From: Pantoea rwandensis
GTDB lineage: Bacteria > Pseudomonadota > Gammaproteobacteria > Enterobacterales > Enterobacteriaceae
Reading direction: 5' to 3'
DNA length: 64,000 nucleotides
NCBI RefSeq assembly: GCF_000759475.1
Contig: NZ_CP009454.1
Coordinates: 1,612,001-1,676,000 of the forward strand
The position numbers were made by a program, and so were the translations under genes. The notes under the pieces were generated by a model. It saw only the letters and a program-made list of their open reading frames with translations, did no database searches and was not told the DNA's origin. This document shows, piece by piece, positions 23,442 to 33,779 of this stretch. Every line of letters begins with the position of its first letter. The stretch's first letter is position 1.

Positions 23442-23467
23442 AAAAAAGGCGCTTAAGCGCCTTTTTT
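23442..23467. terminator. Bidirectional terminator between rnfH and bamE
   Basis: A perfect 26-base palindrome, AAAAAAGGCGCTT and its complement, serving both converging genes. Confidence 0.88.
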
Positions 23468-23479
23468 GTTGCCGTTCAC

Positions 23480-23827
23480 TTAGCCTTCACTGCCAGTGAG
23501 TTTCGGTTTGTTATCAATGTTGGTCAGCGTACCGTTGCTGTCAAAGGTCAGCGTCAGGGTTTGCTGCTTCACGCCTTCATGGCCCGGTTCCTGACGGAAC
23601 ACGTAATACCAGACATTGCTGCCAAACGGATCGTGCATCATCGGTGTGCCGAGAGTGTAGGCAACCTGCTGCTGCGTCATGCCGGTGTGAATCTTCGAAA
23701 CATCGTTGGCGACCAGGTAATTGCCCTGATTGATATCCGGACGATATACAACGCGCTCAAGGGTGGAACATCCGGCGGTCATCATCAACATTACCACTGC
23801 CGCGGCAGTCAGCGTTTTACAGCGCAT
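23480..23827 (-). CDS. bamE: Outer-membrane assembly lipoprotein BamE
   Basis: A 115-residue lipoprotein subunit of the BAM complex that inserts beta-barrel proteins. Lipobox TAGC with Cys20 (signal [19 protein letters not shown]), then the SmpA/OmlA fold with [20 protein letters not shown] and the [13 protein letters not shown] segment. Length and position next to recN are as in E. coli. Confidence 0.97.
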   Translation of the reverse strand: MRCKTLTAAAVVMLMMTAGCSTLERVVYRPDINQGNYLVANDVSKIHTGMTQQQVAYTLGTPMMHDPFGSNVWYYVFRQEPGHEGVKQQTLTLTFDSNGTLTNIDNKPKLTGSEG

Positions 23828-24011
23828 CTATACATTCCTTTTCTGGGGCCAAACGCCTTTTGTCAGGCTGTTTTGTTGCCATCAAATTCTGAACTCTGCT
23901 TACGGCAGGCTTTATTATGGCGATATAACTGCCGATGATAATAAACCTTTGTCCTATTGGAAACCTCTACAGAGCAAGCATATGACCACCGGGCCAGAAA
24001 AAAGTGCGAAA

Positions 24012-25673
24012 TCAGGCTGCTAAAAGTTCTTTTGCATTGGCCAGCGTATTGCGCGTGACTTCGCTACCGCCTAACAAACGAGCCAGTTCCTGCAGGCGGG
24101 CTCGTTTATCCAGCGGCTGCATATGGGTTTCGGTCATCTCGCCATCGGTCTCTTTGCTGACGTAGAAGTGCTGATGTCCGCAACCGGCAACCTGTGGCAA
24201 GTGCGTCACACACATCACCTGCGTGGATTCACCAAGTTGACGCAGCATCTGACCGACGACCGCTGCGGTTGGGCCGCTGATACCGACATCCACTTCATCA
24301 AAGATCATGGCCGGCGTTTCCATTTTCTGAGCGGTAATCACCTGAATCGCCAGCGCAATACGCGAAAGCTCACCACCCGAGGCCACTTTGCCCAGCGGTT
24401 GTAACGGCTGGCCAGGGTTGGTGGTCACACGGAAATCAATTCGTGTGGCGCCATCCGCCGTGAGTTGATCGGCTTTGAACTCCAGCTCAATGGCAAACTG
24501 ACCGTGCGGCATCGACAGGGTACGCATGCTTTGGGTGATCAGCTGGCTGAGTTCATGCGCAGCCTGCTGACGCAGTTGATGCAGTTTTTCCGCGCAGGCG
24601 ACGGCCGCCAGATGGTGTGAACCGACTTCGTTTTGCAACGTTTCTTGATCGCTCTCTTGTTGTGAGAGCTGTTCTGCTTCGTCCAGCAACTGCTGATACA
24701 GCACCGGCAACGTCTCTGGCGACACATGATGTTTACGAGAGAGGGCAATCTGGCGTGACAGACGTTGTTCCAGTTCATGCAGACGGTTGGGATCGAGATC
24801 CAGACGTTCGCAATAGTGGCGCAACTCATCGCTGGCTTCGCTCAGTTGAATCGCTGCCTCTTCCAGCAAATTGAACACGCCGCTCACTTTGTCATCCAGC
24901 GACACGAGTTCGCCCAGCATATTGCGCGCGCTATACAGCAAGCTTTGCAGGTTGGTGTCATCGCTATCGGCGAGAATTTGCAGTGCCTGCTGACTGGTAG
25001 AGAGCAGTTGTCCGCTGTTGGCGAGGCGTTTGTACTCTTCATCAATCTGCTCAAATTCGCCCGGCTGCGGGGCAAATTCATTAAGTTCTTTCAGCTGATA
25101 TTGCAGCAGTTCACGGCGTGCTTCACGCTCCTGCGACAGCTGTTGATGCTGAGCCAGCGCACGACAGCTTTGATGCCAGCGCTGGTAGTGCTGACGCATC
25201 TCATCAAGCAGGTCATCATGGGCCGCGTAAGCATCCAGCAGATGTTTTTGGTGATCCGGCTTAAGCAGCAGCTGGTGGGCATGCTGGCCGTGGATTTGAA
25301 TCAGCAGCTGACCCAGCTCACGCAGTTGTGACAGCGGCACCGAAGTGCCATTGATGAAGCCACGGGAACGGCCATCGGCGCTGATCACGCGGCGCAGCAG
25401 GCATTCGTTGCCCTCATCGAGCTGATTGTCCACCAGCCAGCGCTGGGCGGAGGGTGAAGCTTTGAGCTGGAAACGCGCGCAGATATCGGCACGACTGGCA
25501 CCCTGACGCACCATATCTGCTTCAGAGCGGCCGCCCAGGCACAGGCCCAGCGCATCAATTGCGATGGATTTACCTGCGCCGGTTTCCCCCGTGATCGCTG
25601 TCATCCCACGATGAAAGTCGATCTCCAGTTCACGAACGATAGCAAAGTTACTGATGGTCAGTTGTGCCAGCAT
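24012..25673 (-). CDS. recN: DNA repair protein RecN
   Basis: A 553-residue SMC-like ATPase for double-strand break repair. Walker A GETGAGKS near residue 30, a central coiled-coil region (about 160-360) and the C-terminal ABC signature [14 protein letters not shown] with Walker [13 protein letters not shown]. It tethers DNA ends and assists RecA. The promoter holds LexA boxes, so it is induced in the SOS response. Length is as in E. coli. Confidence 0.97.
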   Translation of the reverse strand: MLAQLTISNFAIVRELEIDFHRGMTAITGETGAGKSIAIDALGLCLGGRSEADMVRQGASRADICARFQLKASPSAQRWLVDNQLDEGNECLLRRVISADGRSRGFINGTSVPLSQLRELGQLLIQIHGQHAHQLLLKPDHQKHLLDAYAAHDDLLDEMRQHYQRWHQSCRALAQHQQLSQEREARRELLQYQLKELNEFAPQPGEFEQIDEEYKRLANSGQLLSTSQQALQILADSDDTNLQSLLYSARNMLGELVSLDDKVSGVFNLLEEAAIQLSEASDELRHYCERLDLDPNRLHELEQRLSRQIALSRKHHVSPETLPVLYQQLLDEAEQLSQQESDQETLQNEVGSHHLAAVACAEKLHQLRQQAAHELSQLITQSMRTLSMPHGQFAIELEFKADQLTADGATRIDFRVTTNPGQPLQPLGKVASGGELSRIALAIQVITAQKMETPAMIFDEVDVGISGPTAAVVGQMLRQLGESTQVMCVTHLPQVAGCGHQHFYVSKETDGEMTETHMQPLDKRARLQELARLLGGSEVTRNTLANAKELLAA

Positions 25674-25681
25674 GAAATCAC

Positions 25682-25737
25682 CTGTATGTAAAAACAGATA
25701 TGGTTTTTCATACAGTATAAACTGGTTTTTTATACAG
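25682..25737 (-). promoter_or_regulatory. LexA (SOS) boxes upstream of recN
   Basis: A perfect CTGT-N8-ACAG at 25682-25697, a near-perfect CTGG-N8-ACAG at 25722-25737 and a weak third, ATGG-N8-ACAG, at 25700-25715. E. coli recN also has several boxes, giving tight repression. Confidence 0.88.
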
Positions 25738-25758
25738 TAAAGTGGCTGGCGGTGATTT

Positions 25759-26637
25759 TCAGAACAATTTTTTTGACCAGCCGAGTTTCGAGCTTAAGGT
25801 ATTAAAATAATTGTAATTTTTAGGATGGATTAGGTTGAGATGATGCGCGCTGCGGCGAATCAACACATCTTCCCCTTCCTGGATAGGCAGCGCAATCTGG
25901 CTATCGCAGCTGATTTCCAGATCGCTGCGCAACGATGAAAAACGCAGACGAATGGTGCTGCTGCTGTTGATTACCAGCGGACGTGCGGAAAGCGTGTGCG
26001 GGAACATGGGCACAATGGCGATGGCATCCAGCGATGGCGTCAGTATCGGGCCACCCGCAGAGAGGGAATAGGCGGTTGAGCCGGTAGGCGTGGAGATGAT
26101 TAACCCATCCGAACGCTGGGAAAAGGCAAAAACCTCATCGATATACACTTCAAATTCAATCATGTGGGCGACTTTGCCCGGGTGCAGTACCACTTCATTG
26201 ATGGCGCTTCCAATCCTTGGCGAGCACGCTTCTTTGCACACCTGCGCCTCCAGCAGGAAACGGCTTTCAACAAAGTATTCGCCCTGCAGCACATCATCCA
26301 GCTGTTGCTGTGCGTTATCGGGATCGAGATCGGTGAGAAAACCGAGATTACCGCGGTTAATCCCAATCACTTTGATGTCATAACGTGCCAGCACGCGTGC
26401 GGCGCCCAGCATATTGCCGTCACCGCCCACTACCACGGCTAAATCGGCACGTTGGCCGATTTCCGCCAGGCTGCCGGTTTCCACATCTTTCAAGTTCAGT
26501 TCGCGCGCAATCTGCTGCTCGACGATCACCTCATAGCCTTTTGCTGTCAGCCAGCGCCAGAGCATTTCATGGGTGGTTAACGCAGTAGGATGGCGCGGAT
26601 GGCCGACAATCCCAATGCAGTTAAAGTGTTTGTTCAT
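25759..26637 (-). CDS. nadK: NAD kinase
   Basis: A 292-residue cytosolic enzyme phosphorylating NAD to NADP. The GGDGNML motif (about residues 72-78), NEVVLH and the glycine-rich [13 protein letters not shown] region are all present. Length matches E. coli NadK. It is transcribed divergently from grpE and stops just upstream of the recN control region. Confidence 0.97.
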   Translation of the reverse strand: MNKHFNCIGIVGHPRHPTALTTHEMLWRWLTAKGYEVIVEQQIARELNLKDVETGSLAEIGQRADLAVVVGGDGNMLGAARVLARYDIKVIGINRGNLGFLTDLDPDNAQQQLDDVLQGEYFVESRFLLEAQVCKEACSPRIGSAINEVVLHPGKVAHMIEFEVYIDEVFAFSQRSDGLIISTPTGSTAYSLSAGGPILTPSLDAIAIVPMFPHTLSARPLVINSSSTIRLRFSSLRSDLEISCDSQIALPIQEGEDVLIRRSAHHLNLIHPKNYNYFNTLSSKLGWSKKLF

Positions 26638-26688
26638 TTAGCGCGTGTTCCTCATAAGCCAAAACGGCCAGGCAATGTGATGGGTTCA

Positions 26689-26716
26689 CTTGAAACCGTC
26701 AAACTGATCCCCATAA
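26689..26716 (+). promoter_or_regulatory. Sigma32 heat-shock promoter of grpE
   Basis: CTTGAAA (26689-26695), 13 bases, CCCCATAA (26709-26716): an excellent match to the sigma32 consensus, 44 bases before the start codon. Confidence 0.88.
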
Positions 26717-26759
26717 TAAGCCAACCAGCGAGATGAATGTGCAAAACGCGGAGAAATTC

Positions 26760-27338
26760 ATGAGTAGTAAAGAACAGAACACCCCTAACGAGCAAGTCTC
26801 AGACGAAATTCAACAGGATCAGCAGCACGTGGACGCAGAGACGGCAACTGAGGTGGATCCGCGTGATGAGCGTATCGCGCAACTGGAAGCGGAATTAGCC
26901 CAGTCGCAAGGCGGCGTGCGTGAAGCACAGCTGCGCGCTCAGGCGGAGATTGAAAACATCCGTCGCCGTACCGAAATGGATGTGGAAAAAGCGCACAAGT
27001 TTGCGCTGGAAAAATTTGCCAACGAACTGCTGCCGGTGATTGATAGCCTCGAGCGCGCGCTGGAAGTGGCTGATAAAGAGAACACCGAACTGGCTTCGAT
27101 GATTGAAGGCATCGAACTGACGCTGAAATCCCTGCTGGGTGCCGTGCGTAAGTATGGTGTTGAAGTGGTCGGTGAAACCAACGTGCCATTCAACCCGGAT
27201 GTGCATCAGGCGATGTCGATGATTGAATCAGAAGACATGGCACCGAACCATGTACTGATGGTAATGCAGCGTGGTTATACCCTCAATGGTCGCCTGTTGC
27301 GTCCAGCGATGGTGGCAGTAACCAAAGCCAAAGGCTAA
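26760..27338 (+). CDS. grpE: Nucleotide exchange factor GrpE
   Basis: A 192-residue co-chaperone that releases ADP from DnaK. An acidic, disordered N-terminus precedes the long dimerising helix ([15 protein letters not shown] ... [12 protein letters not shown]) and the beta-domain end ([28 protein letters not shown]). The start at 26760 ([12 protein letters not shown]) agrees with E. coli GrpE; an in-frame ATG 27 bases upstream would lengthen it. A sigma32 promoter lies directly upstream. Confidence 0.97.
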   Translation: MSSKEQNTPNEQVSDEIQQDQQHVDAETATEVDPRDERIAQLEAELAQSQGGVREAQLRAQAEIENIRRRTEMDVEKAHKFALEKFANELLPVIDSLERALEVADKENTELASMIEGIELTLKSLLGAVRKYGVEVVGETNVPFNPDVHQAMSMIESEDMAPNHVLMVMQRGYTLNGRLLRPAMVAVTKAKG

Positions 27339-27354
27339 TTACCCTGCTGAATAC

Positions 27355-27383
27355 AAAAACGGCCGCTGATTGCGGCCGTTTTT
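27355..27383. terminator. Bidirectional terminator between grpE and ung
   Basis: Stem AAAAACGGCCGC / GCGGCCGTTTTT with loop TGATT. Confidence 0.88.
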
Positions 27384-27387
27384 ATTT

Positions 27388-28065
27388 TTAAGGCAGAACG
27401 GGCATCCAGTCGATAGGCGTCTGGCCGGACTGGCTTAACAGCGCGTTCGCCTGCGAGAAGTGCTTACTGCCAAAAAAGCCGCGATGGGCCGAAAGCGGCG
27501 AGGGGTGCGGCGCTTTTAAAACATGGTGACGTTGCGTATCGATAATGCTGCCTTTCTTCTGCGCATGCGAACCCCACAGCAAGAAAATCACGCCTTCCCG
27601 ATGTTGATTGATCGCGCTAATCACATTGTCCGTAAAGGTTTCCCAGCCGAACCGCGCGTGGGAATGCGCTTTACTGGCTTCTACCGTTAGCACCGTGTTC
27701 AGCAGCATCACACCTTGTGTGGCCCAGCTTTCGAGGAAGCCGTGCTGTGGGCGCGTAAAGCCCGCAATATCCTTCTCCAGTTCTTTATACATATTTAGCA
27801 GCGAAGGAGGAGTGGGCACGCCGGGAAGCACAGAGAACGCCAGACCGTGCGCCTGATTAGGGCCGTGATAAGGATCCTGACCCAGAATCACCACTTTAAT
27901 GTCGCCCAGCTCAGTCAGACGGAAGGCATTGAACACGTCTTTTTGCGGTGGATAAACGGTCACTCCAGCTGCGCGTTCGTTGGCTACCGCTTTTAAGGTT
28001 TCGACGAAGTAAGGTTTTTCTTTCTCTTCAGCCAGCACGTCGTGCCAGGTCAGCTTCTCAGCCAT
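27388..28065 (-). CDS. ung: Uracil-DNA glycosylase
   Basis: A 225-residue base-excision repair enzyme removing uracil from DNA. Catalytic water-activating loop GQDPYHGP near residue 61 and the DNA-intercalating loop [11 protein letters not shown] near residue 187. The start at 28065 ([11 protein letters not shown]) matches E. coli; a longer frame from 28110 has no support. Confidence 0.97.
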   Translation of the reverse strand: MAEKLTWHDVLAEEKEKPYFVETLKAVANERAAGVTVYPPQKDVFNAFRLTELGDIKVVILGQDPYHGPNQAHGLAFSVLPGVPTPPSLLNMYKELEKDIAGFTRPQHGFLESWATQGVMLLNTVLTVEASKAHSHARFGWETFTDNVISAINQHREGVIFLLWGSHAQKKGSIIDTQRHHVLKAPHPSPLSAHRGFFGSKHFSQANALLSQSGQTPIDWMPVLP

Positions 28066-28220
28066 CTTTAACTCCCTGCAAAAATTTGCGCCTAGCTTAA
28101 CGTGTCGCACGCGGCAGCAGAAGGGTAAAAATAATTTGAAAAATTGCAGAGAAAGTTTTTGAGCGGAATGGTTTTAAATCAATTTGTTAGCGATGAGGTG
28201 AGTTTTGCCTGGCAGCATAA

Positions 28221-28277
28221 TTGATACAGGTCAAAACGGCCCCAAAGCCCCGGTGATATATCAATGTGTCAGATCAA
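28221..28277 (+). promoter_or_regulatory. FNR sites upstream of grcA
   Basis: TTGATACAGGTCAA (28221-28234) matches the FNR consensus TTGAT-N4-ATCAA in 9 of 10 positions; a second, weaker one (ATGTGTCAGATCAA, 28264-28277) keeps one half-site. E. coli yfiD (grcA) likewise has two FNR sites. Confidence 0.7.
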
Positions 28278-28329
28278 TGGATTCACCGCGTGATATCAAA
28301 TATCGCGCACTAAAGCCCTGGAGGTCACT

Positions 28330-28713
28330 ATGATTACCGGTATTCAAATTACTCAGGCCAATAACCCACAATTGCTGAACTCATTCTGGTTGCTGGATGA
28401 TGAGAAAGCGGAAGCCCGTTGCCTGTGCGCAAAAGGCGATTTCACGGAAGATCAGATCGTTGCTATTAGCGATCTGGGCGACATTGCTTACCGTGAAATC
28501 CCGCTGGAGCAGAAACCCGAGGTGCGTATTGAGGGTGGCCAGCACCTGAACGTCAACGTGCTGCGTCGCGAAACCTTAGAAGATGCGGTAAAGCATCCGG
28601 AAAAATATCCGCAGCTGACCATTCGAGTGTCTGGTTATGCGGTGCGCTTTAATGCGCTTACGCCCGAACAGCAGCGCGATGTGATTACCCGTACTTTCAC
28701 TGAAAGTCTGTAA
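28330..28713 (+). CDS. grcA: Autonomous glycyl radical cofactor GrcA (YfiD)
   Basis: A 127-residue stand-alone copy of the C-terminal domain of pyruvate formate-lyase. The radical site is Gly102 within [10 protein letters not shown], followed by [14 protein letters not shown]. It replaces the damaged end of PFL after oxygen exposure and is strongly induced by low oxygen; two FNR-like sites precede it. A terminator follows. Confidence 0.97.
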   Translation: MITGIQITQANNPQLLNSFWLLDDEKAEARCLCAKGDFTEDQIVAISDLGDIAYREIPLEQKPEVRIEGGQHLNVNVLRRETLEDAVKHPEKYPQLTIRVSGYAVRFNALTPEQQRDVITRTFTESL

Positions 28714-28748
28714 TTGATCGGCTGACGAAAAGTCACACAGCAATCCAG

Positions 28749-28780
28749 GCCGCGCCGATACCTTTCGGTGCGGCTTTTTT
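28749..28780 (+). terminator. Terminator of grcA
   Basis: Stem GCCGCGCCG / CGGTGCGGC followed by six Ts. Confidence 0.85.
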
Positions 28781-28863
28781 GTTTTTATCGATCCTGAAAG
28801 GGACTGCTGGATGGGCGATTGACAGAAAAAATATAACCGAAGCGCTATTTTGGCAGGCTAAAA

Positions 28864-28890
28864 GATAAAAAAAACGCCTCATCAGAGGCG
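28864..28890 (-). terminator. Terminator of srmB
   Basis: Stem CGCCTC / GAGGCG with loop ATCA; on the minus strand followed by eight Ts. Confidence 0.85.
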
Positions 28891-28911
28891 CTTTGTTGAA
28901 TGCGTGCTGAT

Positions 28912-30240
28912 TTATTCTGCACCGCTCTCTGGTGTGCTGCTGCCGCTTGCCTGACGACGTTTACCGACATTTTTGGTGTCGCGATGACGTTGCTTAACAC
29001 GCGGTTTTTCAGCCTCTTTCTCTTTGCGCTCTTTACGCTTAGCAAGGGCTTTTTTCGACGGTTTACCCGTGACTTTAGCACTCGGTGCACGTGATTCCGG
29101 ACGCAACTCTTCGATGATGCGCGCTTTAATCGGCTCGTTGATATAACGGGTAATTTTACCCAGCAGCACATGGTCATGTGCCTCAACCAACGAAATCGCC
29201 GTGCCTTTACGTCCAGCACGTGCCGTACGACCAATGCGGTGCAAGTAGATATCGGCAGTGAGTGGCAGGTCATAGTTGATGACGTGAGTGACGTCATCAA
29301 TGTCGATTCCGCGTGCCGCAACATCGGTCGCAATCATTACGTTGACGCGATTTTCGTTGATACGCTTAATCGCTTCATTGCGGTTTACCTGCACCATCTC
29401 ACCTTCAAGATAGCTGGTACGAATACCGGCTTCGTGCAGCCAGGTCACCAGTTCATGCAGACGTTCGCGTTTACGCACAAACACAACCACGCGCTTGGCC
29501 TCAGGCTGTTTTAACAGATGCACCAACAGCTTGGTTTTGTGCTCAAGGTTGTCAGCACGATAAAACCATTGTTGAATCTTTTTACGTTCGCTTTTGCTGG
29601 GATCGGCTTCGATTGATACCGGATCGTTCAGCAGGCGCTCGGCGAAGTCTTTGATATTTTCGCCTTCCAGCGTGGCGGAGAACAGCAGCGTCTGTTTGCG
29701 CCAGCGGGTTTCTGCTGCGATGGTTTCAATATCCTGCGCGAAGCCCATGTCGACCATGCGGTCGGCTTCATCCAGAATCAGAGTTTCAACCGCGCGGCAG
29801 TCAAAGTTTTCTTCTTTGATGTACTGCAGCAAGCGACCGGTGGTGGCCACCACGATGTCCTGGTTTTCGCTGAATACTTCGGCGTGGTTCATATAAGCCA
29901 CACCACCGGTGATGGTGGCGATATCCAGGTGCGTGTGTTTAGCCAACTCACGTGCGTGATCGGCAACCTGCATCGCCAGTTCGCGGGTTGGCGTGAGGAT
30001 CAGAATACGTGGCGGGCCCGATTTTTTGCGTGGGAAGTCGAGCAGATGCTGTAAAGCGGGCAGCAGAAAAGCAGCGGTTTTCCCCGTTCCGGTTGGCGCC
30101 GAACCCAGAACGTCACGGCCTTCCAGCGCGGCAGGAATGGTCTCAGCCTGAATGGCAGTGGGGCGCGTGAAGCCTTTTTCCTGCAGCGCTTGCAGCAGGC
30201 TTTCGTCAAGTTCGAGTTCGGAGAATGTGGTTACGGTCAT
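28912..30240 (-). CDS. srmB: DEAD-box RNA helicase SrmB
   Basis: A 442-residue ATP-dependent RNA helicase acting early in 50S subunit assembly. Q motif region GFTRPTAIQAETIP, Walker A APTGTGKT, DEAD (LDEADRMVDMG), SAT, and the C-terminal ARGIDIDDV and HRIGRTARAG motifs are all present. The tail is basic (KKALAKRKERKEKEAEKP), as usual for SrmB. It is divergent from trmN6. Confidence 0.96.
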   Translation of the reverse strand: MTVTTFSELELDESLLQALQEKGFTRPTAIQAETIPAALEGRDVLGSAPTGTGKTAAFLLPALQHLLDFPRKKSGPPRILILTPTRELAMQVADHARELAKHTHLDIATITGGVAYMNHAEVFSENQDIVVATTGRLLQYIKEENFDCRAVETLILDEADRMVDMGFAQDIETIAAETRWRKQTLLFSATLEGENIKDFAERLLNDPVSIEADPSKSERKKIQQWFYRADNLEHKTKLLVHLLKQPEAKRVVVFVRKRERLHELVTWLHEAGIRTSYLEGEMVQVNRNEAIKRINENRVNVMIATDVAARGIDIDDVTHVINYDLPLTADIYLHRIGRTARAGRKGTAISLVEAHDHVLLGKITRYINEPIKARIIEELRPESRAPSAKVTGKPSKKALAKRKERKEKEAEKPRVKQRHRDTKNVGKRRQASGSSTPESGAE

Positions 30241-30377
30241 GGTCTACCTCAGTTTGGGGCGCTGATTATAGACAGAACAGACATAATCTTCATCTGTTTG
30301 TGTGCAGCAGGTGAAGGTGAATTCCCCTCACGACCACGTTACACTCCCCGCAGTAGATAATTCAACGGTAGTGAAGT

Positions 30378-31127
30378 ATGTCTCAGGACCAGCCGCAGAC
30401 GCGGGCAATGTTAAGAAAAGATGGTTTTACCTTTAAGCAATTTTTCGTGGCGCATGACCGCTGTGCGATGAAAGTCGGCACCGATGGCGTGTTACTGGGT
30501 GCCTGGGCGCCGGTGGCCGGCGCGCGACGAATTCTGGATATTGGCTGCGGCAGCGGATTGATTGCGCTGATGCTGGCACAGCGTACGCCACAACAGGTGA
30601 TGCTGGATGCGGTCGAGTTGGATGCCAGTGCGGCCAACCAGGCTGAAGAAAATGTGCAGGCTTCTCCCTGGGCCGATCGCATCACGGTGCATCAACAAAA
30701 CATCGTCAGCTGGAGCGAGCAAGCGGAAAAACGTTATTCCCTGATTGTCAGTAACCCGCCTTTTTTTTCACCGGGAACCGCGTCAGCCAGCGCGGAGCGT
30801 GATAACGCGCGCAGTACCACCACGCTGGACCATCCCACATTATTACGCTGTGCTGCTCAGTTAATTGAAGAAGAAGGTCTCTTTTGCGTGGTGCTGCCCG
30901 AGGATGCCGGAGAGAATCTCATTCAGCTGGCGCTGGCCGAAGGCTGGCATCTGCGGTATCGCTACGATGTGGCGGCTTATGCACAACGTCCGCCGAATCG
31001 TCTGGTGTTAGGTTTCTCGCCAACAGCAGGCGAAACGTTGCTGGAGCGTCTCGCCATTCGTGATGAGGATAAGAGCTACTCGGCTGACTGGCTGAGCCTG
31101 GTGAGTGATTTTTATCTGTTCCGATAA
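30378..31127 (+). CDS. trmN6: tRNA1(Val) m6A37 methyltransferase TrmN6 (YfiC)
   Basis: A 249-residue SAM-dependent enzyme methylating adenine 37 of tRNA-Val. SAM motif [13 protein letters not shown] near residue 55 and the catalytic NPPF (SNPPFFSPG) near residue 129. It overlaps the convergent nadB gene by 16 bases at the 3' end, as in E. coli where the pair is adjacent. Confidence 0.95.
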   Translation: MSQDQPQTRAMLRKDGFTFKQFFVAHDRCAMKVGTDGVLLGAWAPVAGARRILDIGCGSGLIALMLAQRTPQQVMLDAVELDASAANQAEENVQASPWADRITVHQQNIVSWSEQAEKRYSLIVSNPPFFSPGTASASAERDNARSTTTLDHPTLLRCAAQLIEEEGLFCVVLPEDAGENLIQLALAEGWHLRYRYDVAAYAQRPPNRLVLGFSPTAGETLLERLAIRDEDKSYSADWLSLVSDFYLFR

Positions 31128-32731
31128 TGCTCTGGCTGGAGCTGAGTCGGTAAAGCCTCAGAGAGTTGATCGGGATAATCAGGCGTATAGTGCAGGCCAC
31201 GGCTCTCTTTGCGTTCCAGCGCACAGCGCACCATCAACTCCGCCACCTGCACCAGGTTGCGTAACTCCAGCAGGTTGTTGGATAGACGGAAATGCGCGTA
31301 GTACTCATCAATTTCCTGCTGCAGTAAATTAATCCTGCGCAGTGCGCGCTCAAGCCTTTTGGTGGTGCGCACAATTCCCATGTAATCCCACATGAACAGG
31401 CGCAGTTCATGCCAATTGTGCTGAATAACGACGCGTTCGTCCGCGTCATCGACCCGGCTTTCATCCCAGGCCGGCAGTTGCTCGACGGCGGCAACATCCG
31501 GCAAGCGGCGAATCATGTCCTCCGCCGCAGACCAGCCATACACCAGACACTCCAGCAAAGAATTCGATGCCATACGATTGGCACCGTGCAGGCCGGTATA
31601 GCTCACCTCGCCAATGGCATACAGCCCATCGACATCGGTACGGCCCTGCTGATCCACCATCACGCCGCCGCAGGTGTAGTGCGCGGCAGGAACAATGGGA
31701 ATGGGCTGTTTGGTCAGATCCAGTCCGAAGGTCAGCAGTTTCTCGTAGATCATCGGGAAGTGCGCGCGGACAAAACTCTCTGGCTGGTGGCTGATATCCA
31801 GATACATGCAATCGACACCCAAACGCTTCATTTCATGATCGATAGCGCGCGCTACGATATCGCGCGGGGCCAGTTCAGCGCGCTCGTCAAAATCAGGCAT
31901 AAAACGAGTACCATCCGGGCGCAGCAACCATGCGCCTTCGCCGCGTAACGCTTCCGTGAGCAAAAAGTTCTGTGCCTGAGGATGGAATAAACAGGTGGGG
32001 TGGAACTGATTGAATTCCAGATTGGCGACACGGCACCCAGCACGCCATGCCATCGCAATACCATCACCAGAGGCCACATCCGGGTTGGTGGTGTACTGAT
32101 ATACTTTTGCTGCACCGCCAGTGGCCAATACCACCGCGCGAGCACGGCAGGTTTCCATCTGTTCGCGATTGCGGTTCCAGATCCACGCACCCACTACCCG
32201 ACGCTTACCGGGCAGCCCCAGTTTATCGGAAAGAATTAAATCAACGGCGTTAGTGCGTTCAATAATGCGGATGTTGGGATGGCTCAGCGCCTGGCTCACC
32301 AGCGTGGTTTCAACCGCGCGGCCAGTGGCATCGGCGCTGTGCAGAATTCGACGATGGCTGTGCCCACCTTCGCGCGTCAGATGGTAACGCGCTTCGCCGT
32401 CACTCTGCGGTTCCTTGTCGAAGGCCACGCCGTTATCAATCAACCACTGCACGCAATGGCGCGCATTGCTGGCAATAAAACTAACGGTTTCACGTTCACA
32501 CAAGCCAGCACCGGCGATCAAGGTGTCTTCGACGTGAGATTCAATGCTGTCTGTTTCATCAAACACCGCGGCGATACCGCCCTGGGCATACAGCGTCGAA
32601 CCTTCGTTCACCTGTGCTTTGCTTAACACGGTCACCTGGTAATAGGGTGCCAGTCGCAGCGCCAGAGACAGGCCTGCAGCACCGCTACCCACAATTAACA
32701 CATCACATTGGTAATCAGGATTCGACGTCAT
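31112..32731 (-). CDS. nadB: L-aspartate oxidase NadB
   Basis: A 539-residue FAD enzyme making iminoaspartate, the first step of NAD synthesis. FAD-binding [14 protein letters not shown] near the N-terminus, the [11 protein letters not shown] segment ([13 protein letters not shown]), the HSHRRIL active-site loop and [20 protein letters not shown]. The start at 32731 ([12 protein letters not shown]) matches E. coli NadB; a TTG 21 bases upstream is possible. No clear ribosome site supports either. Confidence 0.95.
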   Translation of the reverse strand: MTSNPDYQCDVLIVGSGAAGLSLALRLAPYYQVTVLSKAQVNEGSTLYAQGGIAAVFDETDSIESHVEDTLIAGAGLCERETVSFIASNARHCVQWLIDNGVAFDKEPQSDGEARYHLTREGGHSHRRILHSADATGRAVETTLVSQALSHPNIRIIERTNAVDLILSDKLGLPGKRRVVGAWIWNRNREQMETCRARAVVLATGGAAKVYQYTTNPDVASGDGIAMAWRAGCRVANLEFNQFHPTCLFHPQAQNFLLTEALRGEGAWLLRPDGTRFMPDFDERAELAPRDIVARAIDHEMKRLGVDCMYLDISHQPESFVRAHFPMIYEKLLTFGLDLTKQPIPIVPAAHYTCGGVMVDQQGRTDVDGLYAIGEVSYTGLHGANRMASNSLLECLVYGWSAAEDMIRRLPDVAAVEQLPAWDESRVDDADERVVIQHNWHELRLFMWDYMGIVRTTKRLERALRRINLLQQEIDEYYAHFRLSNNLLELRNLVQVAELMVRCALERKESRGLHYTPDYPDQLSEALPTQLQPEHYRNR

Positions 32732-33066
32732 GGTGTTTAATTTACTAAACAAAAGGTTTCCCGAGCATAAGCCTGGAAGCCGGGCCTGTGAAGTATTTTG
32801 AACAAATTACGCGGTAAAATTATCCAGAGCAGCGACATAATCACGCGATTTCAGTAAGTTATGTCCGAAAATAGGCACATCGTGTTTTTTATACCAAACA
32901 CTCTGAAAATTCAGGTAATAAAGATGAAAATTAGGGCGTCATAGGGTACTCTCCCAGCGATTATCGGTGCCGCAAATGACGCCAACGGCGTAGCAAGTCG
33001 CTACACTGAAAGACAATCAACAACAATGATGTCGTGGTTCCGATACGGAAAATATCTGGTCGTGGT
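32732..33066. other. Intergenic region nadB-rpoE
   Basis: Gene-free region holding the nadB promoter and distal rpoE promoters. I see no conserved element I can name apart from the sigmaE promoter that follows. Confidence 0.4.
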
Positions 33067-33145
33067 GAACTTCAGGCCAACATATGACTCTAAGCGCATG
33101 CTTGCTCAGAACAATGAGATGTGCTGGCAGTTCACTTACGCATAA
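33026..33145 (+). CDS. Possible 39-residue leader ORF upstream of rpoE
   Basis: ATG ATG at 33026 opens a frame to TAA at 33143-33145, 28 bases before rpoE (product begins MMSWFRYGKYLVVVNFRP). E. coli rpoE is preceded by a leader ORF, rseD, coupled to rpoE; I cannot confirm this is the same. No ribosome site is evident, and the sigmaE promoter lies inside it, so only longer transcripts could carry it. Confidence 0.25.
   Translation: MMSWFRYGKYLVVVNFRPTYDSKRMLAQNNEMCWQFTYA
33067..33093 (+). promoter_or_regulatory. SigmaE-dependent promoter of rpoE
   Basis: GAACTT (33067-33072), 16 bases, TCTAA (33089-33093): the sigmaE consensus, giving autoregulation of the operon. Confidence 0.85.
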
Positions 33146-33173
33146 AAAGAGATTTGGGGAGACATTACCTCGG

Positions 33174-33752
33174 ATGAGCGAGCAGTTAACGGATCAGGTT
33201 CTCGTTGAGCGGGTTCAGAAGGGAGATCAAAAGTCATTTAATTTACTGGTTATTCGATACCAGCATAAAGTGGCGAGCCTGGTTTCACGTTATGTCCCTT
33301 CAGGCGATGTGCCTGATGTGGTTCAGGAATCCTTTATTAAAGCGTATCGCGCACTGGAATCTTTCCGTGGCGATAGCGCCTTTTATACATGGCTGTACCG
33401 CATTGCGGTGAATACAGCAAAAAACTATTTAGTGGCTCAGGGGCGTCGTCCGCCATCCAGCGATGTGGATGCGATCGATGCAGAAAATTTCGAAAGTGCG
33501 GGTGCATTAAAAGAAATTTCGAACCCTGAGAACTTAATGTTGTCAGAGGAACTGAAACAAATTGTTTTTCGGACCATTGAGGCGCTTCCCGAAGATCTGC
33601 GTATGGCCATCACCCTCAGGGAGTTGGATGGTTTAAGTTACGAAGAGATTGCCGCCATCATGGATTGCCCGGTGGGTACCGTTCGTTCGCGTATCTTCCG
33701 TGCCCGAGAGGCCATTGATAATAAAGTTCAACCGCTTATCCAACGTCAGTGA
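33174..33752 (+). CDS. rpoE: RNA polymerase sigma factor RpoE (sigmaE)
   Basis: A 192-residue ECF sigma factor controlling the envelope stress response. Region 2 (NLLVIRYQHKVASLVSRYVP ... DVVQESFIKAYRAL) and region 4 (LDGLSYEEIAAIMDCPVGTV) are nearly identical to E. coli. The start at 33174 (MSEQLTDQ) is fixed by that identity. It heads the rpoE-rseA-rseB-rseC operon behind its own sigmaE promoter. Confidence 0.98.
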   Translation: MSEQLTDQVLVERVQKGDQKSFNLLVIRYQHKVASLVSRYVPSGDVPDVVQESFIKAYRALESFRGDSAFYTWLYRIAVNTAKNYLVAQGRRPPSSDVDAIDAENFESAGALKEISNPENLMLSEELKQIVFRTIEALPEDLRMAITLRELDGLSYEEIAAIMDCPVGTVRSRIFRAREAIDNKVQPLIQRQ

Positions 33753-33779
33753 TAACGGCTACTGGAAGGGTACCAAAGC

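Noticed and set aside
33084..33173. N-terminal extension of RpoE from an in-frame ATG at 33084
   Set aside because: It overlaps the sigmaE promoter, and the conserved protein starts at MSEQLTDQ.
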